A stretch of 64,000 bases of DNA from Antedon bifida (lineage: Eukaryota > Echinodermata > Crinoidea > Comatulida > Antedonidae): the NCBI GenBank assembly GCA_963402885.1, contig OY727094.1:19222501-19286500 (forward strand). The letters run 5' to 3'. Positions 35,801-49,100 of this stretch are shown piece after piece. A program made the position numbers and the translations under genes. Numbering within the stretch: position 1 is the first letter of the stretch; each line of letters opens with the position of its first letter. The notes under the pieces are model-generated. The model searched no databases, was not told the origin of the DNA, and worked only from the letters and a program-made list of their open reading frames with translations.

Positions 35801-38800
35801 AAATTTGTACATGAATTCGTATCTACAATTCAACAGCTTCCAGAAAACGTTTTAATCATGAGTATCACTTTTCATTCTGAGGAGCTATAACATATTTAAA
35901 TTTAATGGAAATTAAAAATTTGATGAAAATAAGTGACCCAAGTTATTCACGATATATGTAATTAACAATAAACTTCACCATGTAGTTTAGAAAATATGAC
36001 TGTTTAAAAAAAGGCATAATTTTGACGAATTTTTTAACTTTTTCATCAAAAACGTGCGCAAATTGTCCAATTCGACGTGCTCGTATTATTTTAAGTCGAA
36101 ATTGTTTGAAAGTTGGTAAAATTACTAGAAAAGGCTGGAAAAACACAAACCACGCGAAAAAAGATGTTTTTAGCGCTACGCAAGCACCACACACATAAAA
36201 AAATGCGCGCACATGAGAATTTTTGACATGCTTAAAATTACATAAAACGCGTAGAAAGTTGACTAGAAATTGATTTTTCGCATCATACATTTTTAAACGC
36301 GCGTGCTCGCGTAACTGTCTGTGAAACATGCTATTTTTTTTCCACAGAAAGTTAAAGATGTATTGTCCCTTGAAACACAAAAAAATGAAGGTCAAAATAT
36401 TCTAAATTTAAATTGGCCATATCAAAGTAATATTAAAGTTATTCACTTTAAGTCGAAAATTCGAGCCAAAAGCAACAAGTTTACGTAATTAACAGGTAAA
36501 TTAGTTTGATTACATTTCGTCTGGAAAATCGTCGCGAACGAAAGTAAACAAAGATTTCAAATCACGAGTATGCATTATGCATGATGCTAATTAGCATTGT
36601 TTACAACTCGTCACGGTTGAGAAGGTGTTCTCACACAGATTGCGAGAAAGTTTTATGATTACGCATACAGAGTAGCCAAACAAGCGCGTTTCATTATGGG
36701 GTATGTTTTGATCGAAAACTTTGACTGGAAGTCAGAGTTATTTTTTAAACAAAAAAACGTCTGTATTTCAGTTAAATGATTTTTTTTTCGAAAAATTTTT
36801 GGTGATAGTTAATAACTATTATGATACTTCAAAATGACCCACCTTTTTTCGAAATCTGTTATTTTTTATTTTTTTGGAATTAGTCAAAGGGACAATACAT
36901 CTTTAAAGCATGATATAAATTACACTTTTGCTAAGTTTCAATTTGAATTGTTATATGGATTTCGATGTATGTAAATACGCGAAATTCATAAAATTGCGCG
37001 TAACTTACGCTGCACGACTCTAAAGTCATAAAACAAAGTTTCTTGCACATCTACAGCTACAAGTCAATCTTATGACAAAAAAAATAGTGGGAGAAGAAAG
37101 GTAAAAAAAAAACTGTAGGCTTACCATTTTATGGAGATACTGTATAATTAAATTAACATTATTTATGATTTTTATTTGATTATGTTATAGGAAAATGTTC
37201 ATATTCACTTTTCACAATCTTTATGATCATTTTATTTGATAGCTGCAATGTCTCCAACAACATCAGGCTTGGGAATAGATTTTAGCCGAATATCAGTCCC
37301 AGGATCATCAAACCAGACATGGTCACAGGAACCAAGGACAATGCAGCCTAGAGTTACAAGTCCAAATCCAGCATTATTACGGGATTCTTTGCTAGCCAAC
37401 CCTGACCAAGCAGCCTTGTTAAAACAACGAAACCCACGGTTAGCAGATGCCCTTACAAGTGGTAGTCTAGGTATAATAACATAATAATTTATTTCATTGA
37501 ATGTAACTTTCTATATTTGGTAGTTGGATTATGCAGTACTGACTATATGTCATATACCACACGTTTTACACAGGTGTAAGAAATGTGTGACTTGACATGT
37601 AATTAGGTACTAACAATACTAACCATATTCACATGCATTACAGCATTGAGAAATTCAACAGCAGTGAACTGCAATTTTTAATTTGTTGATGTTCTGTTTA
37701 TATTATCAAACAGACAATAACTGGACCTAAAAGATAATAGCATTTGAAGAAAACTTTGTAAAAAAATTGATTTATCAAGTGCAATTATAAAATTATTAAA
37801 AATACTAGTTTGCTTGTTTGTGCTGTACGAGAATTGTTTCATCATATGATAGTAAGACAGGCAGCCGAGAGACATTTGGTTATATGAGCTAAGTAATTAC
37901 CTGAAGTCAAAGAAAATGGAGTCTACCAGGTACCCCTCAGTGCATATATACCTGGGGGACCAGAAAAGATGCTTAAAAAAAGAGATTCCACCTAATTTCA
38001 CCACCATGAGATGCCCATTGACATCCTCATACCAAATTCACAAACGACAGACATTTTTTCCACTGCAATAGGCCCGCTAGACATCCCCCCCCACCCACAG
38101 GTGGTATTCCTTACAATGTACGAGATCATACATTATTTAGGCATGTGTTTAGCGTGGAAACTAATAAAATAATTATTCATCTAATATCTAAAACAGAGAA
38201 GTTTACAAACGAGCTGGAGAGGCAAAGAAAAGAACAAGCAGATAGAGATAGGGAGCATATCAGAATGGCAACTGCAGATCCCATGGATCCTTCGGCTCAA
38301 GAAAAGATTGCAGAAACTATTAAGTACTTAAGACAATTTTCTATCTCATTTAATATAATTTAAATGAAAAGTACAATTTTAAGTTATTTTACTGTTAATG
38401 TCATTTTAATCTTTATTTGATGATCATGGTTATTTATTACATTTTAAAATATCAATGAGTGAAATACAATACAAATTGGATCTAATACAAAGCAGATTAT
38501 TTTGTTGGCTATAAATAATTTGTTTGTAACATAATACAAATTGAGTGGCAGGCCCTTTCCTTCAAACAATTTGAAATGTGAAAGAATTGATTTAAAGCAA
38601 TTGAAATTATGATTGTTTCTTTCAAATAGACAGCATAATATAGACGCGAATATGGAGGTTGCAATGGAGCATGCTCCCGAGAGCTTCGGCCAGGTTGTTA
38701 TGCTGTACATTGATTGCAAAGTCAATGGTTATCCTGTCAAAGCTTTTGTTGATTCAGGTAAGTACAGTACTACTAGGGAGTACTAGGGACGTCGACTGAA

Positions 38801-41800
38801 TTTAGATGTTTGCTCACTGGTTGAGATACGAGTAGACGTAGGCATATGACGTAGCAGTCAAAGATGACTGTCAATAAACTAATAACGTCTCCCTTTAAAT
38901 AAACGCCTTTATTTCCTTGAATAAACACCCCAGGGCCTTTATTTCCTTGAAATAAACGCCCTGCCACATGCATATATACACAATATTGTTTTTATATAAC
39001 ACCTAAATAAATTCCTGTCATTTGATTGGACGATCATGAGTACATGGAGTTCAACAGTCTTTCAATAGTACTTTTTTTCGTGTACGAAAAAAGAATCTTT
39101 TCACGTTTGGCAAATATTTTTGTTATACTATTGCATTTGAAGTACAACAGCGCCACCTATTTTGTACTTCCGCCGCAAAGATTGAATGTTATGAATGGTT
39201 TCTTGATGGAATTACATTTTTGGAGAGATTTAGACCAAAAAAGGCATTTAGTTTGTATGATTTTGATTAATTAATGGGAATGAACATCTTTACAAGACGT
39301 GAAATCGTTGGAAAAAACAGGAGTAGCCTAGATGAGTTCCAGTTACCTGTTGAAGTTTCGTAATGGTATCGCTGCCTTTCTAGCCTAGCTAGGCCTAGGC
39401 CTGTTCGTATTAGGCTACTGTAGGCCTAGGCACTTTAGCTTTACTAGGCCTAAGATTTTTTGGTTGTTTGTTGACATAATTAACACTACATTAGGTGTGT
39501 TTTATTAAATCCAAATAAATATAATATTTAATATATTATTAAAAACCAAATATTACTGTTTCAATCAATGTGAATCAAATGTAGGCCTAGGTATAGCTTT
39601 TATTCAATCTGATTAAAATGACATCAAACTGAGGCTATGGAAAAGGTATGTAGATGACATTATAACAATAATTCCCAAGGATGCGACACAACTCTTATTA
39701 CAACACCTAAACAAAATCGACGACGACATTAATTTTATTTGTAAACTGTCAATTAAAAAATCAGTTGTACTCAATTGCCGTGTACGGCATATACACAATT
39801 AAAATTCTAACTGAACTTAAAAAACCTGTATTCCAGAATCCCTGGATTCAGTTTAAATTTATTTTAAAAGATATGAACACACTAGGCATGTTGTAACATA
39901 TAAGTGGCATCCATATTTGAAATGTATTTATGAAATGACATGACATGACATACGTTTCCAAAATATACTGTATTTTATCTGCACACTTCTACACAAATGT
40001 AACACAATAATCTCAAACAATACAGACAAACAGAATGAAACAGAAACGATACATACTTCAGTAAAACAGTGTAACTACCCATCATGGACGATTAGAAAGG
40101 TACCGTACAAAGTAACTTAAAAAAACAAAAAACGGACACACAACCCGTAGCAGAAGACATAAGAGGGTCGGTATCCATCCCATGTGTTCACAGCCTTTCA
40201 GAGAAAATCGGGAGAACATTTAAAAACTATAACATACAGTATACGAACATACTTTAAACCATAAAATTAAAAACTCATGCAAAGACGATTCCTGCGGTGT
40301 TGTATATAAAGCATACAGACACGCGCATAGCGGAAAGCTTCTTCCTCGATGTAAATCATCAATCATGGACCATATGACCCTGCATAATCATATACTTAAC
40401 TGGGATAATATAGACGTATTACACAAAGAACAAGTTTTGCTCAAACGTAAAAGTAAAGAATCTATTAGCATAAGGAAACAGGCTAAAACGATGAATAGAG
40501 ACGAAGATGCGCACAAACTTCCACATATTTACAGAGGTACCAAGTTGAAAAAACAAAATTTCAATAAACAATAGAGGGTGTGCTATAACAATTAAAAATC
40601 ATATACAAGGCACTACATAAGCTAATATTATGTTATACAACAAATCTTGGGCGTACATCATCTGGGGATATCCAATACCAAATCGAATAGGCCTTCCTAC
40701 CACCTGCCTATGTTCAGTAATAAACAATGGGTAATGTCAGACACCTTTCAAGCATGGTAAAGCCTGGCCACCTACTGTAGGCCTATGATAATTTTGTTAA
40801 TAATATAGTAGACTTGCTGTGCTTGGCTGCTAATTTGTAAGAAATTATATTTCAACTCGGCCACGCCTTTCATCATTCACCTCATGCCATTATTTTTACC
40901 ATTACACTCATAAACATTTATTATTTGTATAACAAAACATTTCTATTTGTAGTAGAATTCGTTGGTTGACATGATCTACAATTTACCAAGAATTTTGATA
41001 CAATTTTACTGTATTTTATCACTTCTCGATATTAATTGTGTTGTATTTTTTCATATCTATGCAGTATTTACTGTATTTGATTATATATGTTGCCATATTG
41101 CACCCAAATAAATGAACGCCTCACTCGAATAAACGCCCGCCTAAAACCCCTCTAACGGTAAAGTAGAGCTGAAATATATGCATTGAGTCTGGAAAAAGAG
41201 AAGAAACTACAGTTTGGTCTCTACAGGCCTGCAACTCACTCATCAGGAGACTTTAATGTATAATATTATGTATCTTTCCTATGCCAGCATTTTTACATCA
41301 AAATGAATTTAAAATGTCCAAGCAGTAACTTTGGCATTTCCATATCATGTGTCACATGTTTTTTGTATACAATTGTTCCAACCACATTTTATTGTAGGTG
41401 CCCAAATGACTATAATGAGTTCAGATTGTGCAAAACGCTGTAACATCATGCGATTAGTAGATAAACGATGGGCTGGAATTGCAAAAGGTGTTGGAGTTCA
41501 AAAGATTATAGGTAGAGTTCACTTAGGTAAGTTATTGTTTCTATTTCTATTTGTTTCTTTGTTATTAGTTACCGTATATTTCGGTGAACAAGTCGCACCT
41601 GTGTATAAGACTGAAATATTAGTATTTTTTATGTAGTCGATGTATATCTAGGCCGAAATTTAAACATTTTACAATGAAAACAATGGTATTTTAATAAAAC
41701 AATGATATTTGAGACATATTTATTGGAGTCAAATGATATTATTTTGTTTGATTGCCTTTATTACATTGTAATCAGTCTCTACTTCAACTGAACGTTCAAT

Positions 41801-44800
41801 GAAAAAGGAAATCCCCATATTTTTTCACTTATGATGCACTGTGTGTGGTAGGGCTAGCCTATGTCTATTTAAGTGACTTTAATTTCATATTATTTAAATA
41901 TATACCTTGTTATTGTGTGTATGACCATTATATAAAATCAATCCAAATGATGTTCAGTTTTTTGGGCTGATAATGAACCAGGAATATCATGTACGGTATA
42001 TGAAAATCTTTCCTATTTCCATATGCATGCATTACAGCAGAGGCTAGTAGTAGTCTATATGAGGAGAGGAGAACACTAACCATGTGCTCCTTGCCTGGCC
42101 AGCACTGTTGGCCATATACATTATGAGATTAGGGGAAGCTACTTAACACAATAACAACACGCTCTTTTAGATATCGCTTGACATACGAACTATTGCCTAC
42201 ATGATAATAAAATTACTGTATGTGATTGTTGACATAGAGATGTAATAAAATAAACCACCGTGATCAAGGAACATAGTTATTGTGTAATTAAAAAGTGATG
42301 CCACCGTAATTAATGGACTCTTCCATAAATGTTTTGTGCTGTGATGCTGCATGCTGCTAGAATACACACCCGCGAGTTCAGAGAGTACTAGGCCTGAGTA
42401 GAATATCTCATGCAAGTACTGTAAATATTAATTAATACAGTCGAGGATGACAATTTACCTTAATAAACTTTTTACCACAATGTGGTGATCAACCGGGATT
42501 AGACAGGCTAGAGTAACTAGCTAGGCCTACATTGCAGAGTAGTACACTATTTTTAATAGGCTAGGTAGTTGTTAACTAGCTTTTTAGGGTTTGTGTGGAA
42601 TTGACCTGTGTATAAGACGCACCCAAAATTTAGAGGTCAAATTTGCGTGTCAAAAGTGCGTCTTATACACCGATATACGGTATATACTCTTTGTGATTGT
42701 ATGAAATCATTTTTGTGTCATGTGTATCTTTAACATTTGTAAACATAAAATTTCATTACTTCGTCAACATATGGACATTTACGTGAACCTTTTATTAGTT
42801 GTGCGTATGATTTTCAATGATTTATCATAGGTTAAAAACCAAAAGTCATTTTTTATTGACACTTGGTAAAGGTATAATTCATATCAAGGGCCAACTTTAA
42901 ATGGAGTATAAATGGTGTATTTCACAAAAATCTATGCGCGCACATGACTTTCTTTCTGTTGTGTATCGGATGTATTTTCATCTTTTGCGCAATAGTTCAT
43001 CACATTTAAAAGAGCGCGCATCTATATTCTACGTATCCAAATTACGTTGATATGCTATTGATCAGATAATTTCCTTCCTAAATTGCTATCTTCGTGTTTC
43101 ATTTTGATGACGTCATCATGTTAAAAATTGAAATAAAAGGCTGGTCTCGTAATTTTACCTATGCTACACTGTATGTAGTATGTATATACTTAGACACAAA
43201 ATAGAGAGCACACTAACAACATTTTATTTCTTCAGGTCATAATGGCATAATCTTTTTTCTGTGCGCAATATTCTAACGTATGATGTGTATGTGGCGTTTG
43301 TCGTGTGAATACCTAACTTTTCAAAGTGATGGGTTCAAATCTAGTTAAACTTAGTACTACTAGGCTAAATTGTAAAGATTTTAAAACTTGATCAGATAAA
43401 ATAAATATACCTGTTTCCAGAGTTTCAATTCATAAATCGTTTTTTTTTTATTATAATCCACATGTTTTTGCCAAGTTTACAACATGTATTTACAACATGG
43501 GCACAGACATTTTGTATTGATTGAACTGTGAATTCTGGGCGAGTAGCAAGATAGAGGGGTAATGCAAAACGACGATTTAATGCCACTCGCGTTCAATTAG
43601 GCCTAGCATCAGGTAAATTTTGGTTATTTTTACAATTTGCTCACGTTTTTGTGAACTGCTGGTTGGTGAAACTCTAATATATAATCATTGCGCTACAAAC
43701 CCAAACCTGTAAATTTTATTTCACTTTAAAATCTACGAAAACCGTTTTTTTGGCTTCACCGTATTATGATCTAGGCCTAGTAGTTATTATACCATGACAT
43801 GATGTTGGTTGCCGCATAAGAGGGTTTCCCGATTTTTTTGCAAGAAGAGTCCAGATAATAGAAAACACGCCTCTGTGACACAAATGTGTTCGAACGTCGA
43901 TTGATTGTTTGAACTGACAAGTCAAATGGAAGCTGTTTGCGTGACACAAACGCGCTACAACACTTCGTCTCTGTTTCTATCTCATAAATATTCAATTAGA
44001 TGCACTAATTGGAACATTTGATTGACAAACACAAACGATTGTAAATCTAAACGCGTTCTTGTCATTTGAAATAATTTACCGAAGGCGCCTAAGGACAAAA
44101 ATTAAATTAAATTGCGTTTTTATTATAATTTAGTTTGACTTTACACTTACATTTTAAAAGATGAAGAATTGTCAGCTTATGCATATTTTTTCACAAACTA
44201 ATGACGTAATTTGTGAACCATTTTGATTGGTGCAGATTTTAACAATTTGTTAGTGTTAATTATTTTTACTCATTTTTCCTGTAAAATCGTTGAATCTGGT
44301 TAATTCAACACAACGTCGACTGGAAAACAGGCTTTAGATGCGCACGAAGTGTACAAAACATGTTTTTTTTACTTGAATTATATTTTTCTAGTAAATTTGA
44401 AAAAAAATTGAGACCATTTCAACTTTAAATCACGTTATACAGATGTTGTAACATCATCATATAGCCACCCGAATATAAAAATAGGATTTTTTACTCTTTC
44501 GTCATATTTACTCATTACTTATGTTCAAATCCAAGCCAGGAAAAAACTGCCATTTTTTCCTGTCAAGGTTTACTAATACTTTATGGAATAAGCTTGGGGG
44601 CCACCCTGTCCCAAATCCAAGATGGCCGCCAAAATCCAAAATGGCTGCCAATTTTATCTAAATTGTATTTATAATCATCATTATGCCCTTTCCAAACCTT
44701 TCAGACTGGATATGAATGTTGCCTTCCTAAAAATTATCCGCGACATGAATCTTTTTCTCGAATTTCAATCAGTAGCGAAATTCGAGAAAATTTAATGCTC

Positions 44801-46137
44801 GTGAAAGTTTCTTTTTTTACAGTATCTATTAATTTAGTATGTGACTCCAAATCCAAGATGGCCGCCAAAATTCAAAATGGCTGCCAAATTGATATAAATT
44901 ATTTTTATAGTGCCTATTATATGCCCTTTTTAAACATTTTAGAGTGAATGTTATCCTCAGCACATATCTATTACTGTATTATTAATTTAGTAAGCGACTC
45001 TAAATCCAAGTTGGCCGCCAAAACTCAAAATGGCTGCCAAATTGATCTAATAATGCCTGTATTATTTTATTCTCAACCTCCAAATCCAAGATAGCCACCA
45101 CAACCAAAATGGTGCAATCTCTTGTTTTTGAGAAATCTCGGAAAGTAGATACCACTAAATTTGGTCTTTTACAAAAATATGCAAAACAGCCTTATCCCCA
45201 CTAAAATGTCTCACAATATTGTATTCAATATAAGGTTTCTGTTTTCAAAAAATCTTGAAAACAGATACCCCTCAATAAAACTTTTCAATATTGTGCTAGT
45301 GAGTCTCAAAAGAAAAATAAAAATTAAAGAAACCCAACTAAAACTTTTCAATAATTCTATAGGTGTCACGCTCTTGTTTTTGAGATATCTCGGAAACAGA
45401 AAACCTACTAACTTCTCAATATTGTATTAAGGTACATATTACGGACATGTTCCTTATACAATGAAAGTAAATTTTTCTCTGATTTATATAATTTTTTTTA
45501 ACTGGATTGTAAACGTTATGTAAATTATGAGACCCACTAAAACTGTTTAATAGTTTTCCATAGGAGTCTCCATTTTTGAAAATCTAAAAAACAAGACCTC
45601 GATTAAATGTATATGGGTGTATCGTCAAGACCCCATCAAAGCTTATCAATATTTATTATGTTCTATAGGGAATCTCTGTTTTCAAGATTTCTTGAAACTT
45701 CTTAATATTGTAAATCTCAAAAACAGAACTATAGGGTAGTCTCTTGTTTTTGAGAAATCTCGAAACAGTTGTATTTTACAGGAGGTTTCTGTTTTTGAGA
45801 TTTCTTAAAAACAAGAGACCGTCTGCAATATATATTACACATTATATATACACATTTTGAAAGATGTTACAAAAAGGGTCAAGGGTTATATGAACAAATA
45901 CTATATATTGAGTGGAGTTGTGGCTTGGTGGTTATGATGCTTGGCTACCACTCCAAGGGTCCTGGGTTCAAGTCCCGTCACATGTCAGGATTTTTTCTAA
46001 GGACCAAATTACTCCACTCCCAAAGACTTGTAATAAGACTTTGTTTATGTAGAGCATCTTGTGTATATGTTTGTCTTGTGAACCTCTGAGGGTCCCTAAT
46101 GATCAGCAATAGCTGGATGGATCACCCTCATTAAATA

Positions 46138-46178
<41 letters not shown>

Positions 46179-49100
46179 AGGTATCTTGGCAACCACCGGT
46201 CGCAGCAAGTCAATTTTAGTCATGCATTCATAATATTTAGTCTAATGGGACATTTTATTTCTGTAAGTACTGGTCGTAGAAACTTAAATTTGGTATCAAA
46301 TTGTTAGAAATATACATATTTACATTTAGTTGGGGAGCCAGAGGGTTCACCTGCACCCTCTAGAAAACTATGTTAACAATTTTTTTTGCTTCATTATATC
46401 AATACAAATCAATTTTTGTTGATATCTGAAAAAAAATTGTGATCAATAATGTCAAAGTTAGACTTTGCGTAAAACTTGGTAACTACTGGGTGTATTGGAA
46501 TATTTCGCCAAACTACTCAGAAGACCCATATTCCTATTCACTCTTGTTGTGATGTTACCTCCTATATCTTTGTAGACTCGACAGACAAGACAACACCAAT
46601 TTATATAACACAAATATATAACTTTTATTCAAACTTTAACTTTAGGTATCTCGGCACCTTAACCGGAAGTGGAAGTCTTTCTCCCATAAGATCACCAACC
46701 AAACTTAACTACGGGTCTGTTTCTGCTGAAAAAATCAAAATAATCGATTTTTTCCAGTCACCGCAAACCACAAAAATATTCGCGTTGCAATTGAAAATTG
46801 CTACGACTTTAATCGGTTATTCAGGTAATCGGTTTTTAAAATCATGTCATCATTCCCCCACAGCGCATTCAAGTTATGAAAGGCTGATGAGAGTTGGTTT
46901 GTTTACATCCTATCGCTGCCTAAAACTCTCACATGTAGGATTAAAAATTACTCTTACGTAAAGCTATATTATTTGTAAAATAAACATCTAGGCCTACTAC
47001 CGTACCACATACAACAGAATAATGATGTTATATTAATAAAGACACGTCGGCGAGAAAAGTTTGTTTCGCCGTTCGTTGGTTCTACCTTCGGCCTGCTAGG
47101 CCTATAGGCTATATATTTCTACCGAAACAAACAACAGGACTAAAAAAGGACATGTAAAACATCGTTAGCCTGGACTGGTGGGATGTAACGGTGTACTTGT
47201 AACACAGAATCCTGGAGTCTCTCGGTATAATTCTCCCCCACAAAATAATAAAAATCAAATGTTTAACATTTGATTGTTATTCGGTCTACATCGCGATCGT
47301 TGTTTTGCTGATCGTCGTCGATATTGCGCAAATAAACAGCATGCTTTGTGACATGAATGAGTTTGATATACTCTAGAGGTCAAAGTGGGGTCAATAATCG
47401 CTATTTGTGTTGCAGCTCAAAACTGCTCCGCAATAATCGGTTAAAACAAGAAATAATCGATTAAAACACGCAATGGATTGAGTGTTTTTAATCGATTATT
47501 TTTAATCGGTTATTTTATTTTGCGCCGTTTCTGCTGCCCAAAAATAATCGATTAAAAAAATAAACAGTTAATAATCGATTATTTCTGCCCAGCAGTAACA
47601 GGCCCTACATCTTAAACTATCTCCTATATCAAATACATGTTCAGGTCAATACAACCAATCAAATCATCCTGTTTTATCAGCAACCACTTAGCACTAGCAA
47701 AACATTCTGTACATGGACCTGCCAATCAAAGTAACAATTATCAACAATACACTGTAGTTGTTATCTAAAGTAACAGATATGAATATGTGAACTGTGTGAA
47801 GATGACATACATCTTGAATTACAATACAACCATGGAGGAATACAACATATGAATACAATAACTTCATAACAACTCTAATGGGAAACTTTTGCCAAAAGTG
47901 GACGGAAACCCCTTTCTGACCACTGGTCAAGAAATTGGCCATATGAATATCTCGGCAACCACTGGTCAGAAAGTGATAATTGTGGTCTCAACTTATATAT
48001 ACTTATAGATGTTTATATTTGTTCTAATGTAATAAAAATCATAAAACTGACCTTTGACATATAGCCGTCACAAACATTTTTGGCTTAGAGCACACTTTTC
48101 ATATCTCAGAAATTCTTGGGCGGATATCGGTCCAAGTCAGAATACTCAGAAGATACATATTTCTATTCACTTTATTGGACAACTTTTGCCAAAAATAACT
48201 GTGAAACTTTATTTTTGACCATTGGTCAAGAAAATGGCCGTATCAATATCTCGGCAACCACTAGTGAGAAAGTTAAAATCAAATTACTCGCAATATATAT
48301 AATTACATTTGCTCTAATACATCAGAAATACACAAAATGTTTAAAAACACTTTATTTTGACATTTAACCTATAGTTGGTACAAACATTTTTGCGTGGAGC
48401 ACACTTACATTTATAATAACTAGCGAATGTTGCCTTTGCTTAATATCAAAATACACTCATATTGATATCACTCTAATGAACAAGTGCCAAAAGACATATC
48501 ATGACCACTGATCAAGAAAATGACCATATAAATATTTAGCAACCAGGTCACAAAGTGATAGTTTTGGTTTTAAAATACTAAAAATGGAACTAGAATTCAA
48601 TTCGTCACTTTGACGAATTATAGGTGTAGTCCAGGAGTATTAGACAAAAAAAGGGCCAAAGGTAGAAATAAATATGCTAAAGCTGAATTTTTCAGGATAG
48701 GTCCCTAATGTTGTCTGAAACAACATACTAAAAGTCCCCGGGTTTCCCCGTTGTGCTTCAACCCGATTGGGCCATTTTTCAAAATGGCGGCCATCTTAAC
48801 TTTATTTACCATATTTTGACAACCAGTAGGTGTAAGTAAACAATTTTGGTGTCAAAATACTCAGAAGACCAATATTTATATTCACTGTAATGGAGAAGTT
48901 TTTAAAAAAATGACCGGAAATGCCTGTTTTGACCTTTGACCATAAATTTGGATTATCTCAATATCTCATCAACGACTGGCCGTAGAGAGTTCAAAATTGT
49001 CCCAAATTATTCAGAATGCCCAACTTTCTATTTACTTTAATGAAAGAAAAATACCAAAAACCTTTAGAAATCTTCTATTTTGACCTTTGAACTAATGACG

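Noticed and set aside
35943..36395. 150-codon minus-strand open frame
   Set aside because: Lies across an HLE copy and the edge of a TTAA MITE, so it is a by-product of AT-rich repeat sequence.
41331..41636. 101-codon frame as a separate gene
   Set aside because: It is DDI exon 5 with flanking intron on both sides.
45912..45985. A functional tRNA gene on the plus strand
   Set aside because: It is the head of a SINE that continues to a poly(A) tail with a candidate target duplication.
46476..46961. 161-codon open frame on the plus strand
   Set aside because: Composition follows the surrounding repeat sequence, with no domain, no homologous look and no splice signals.
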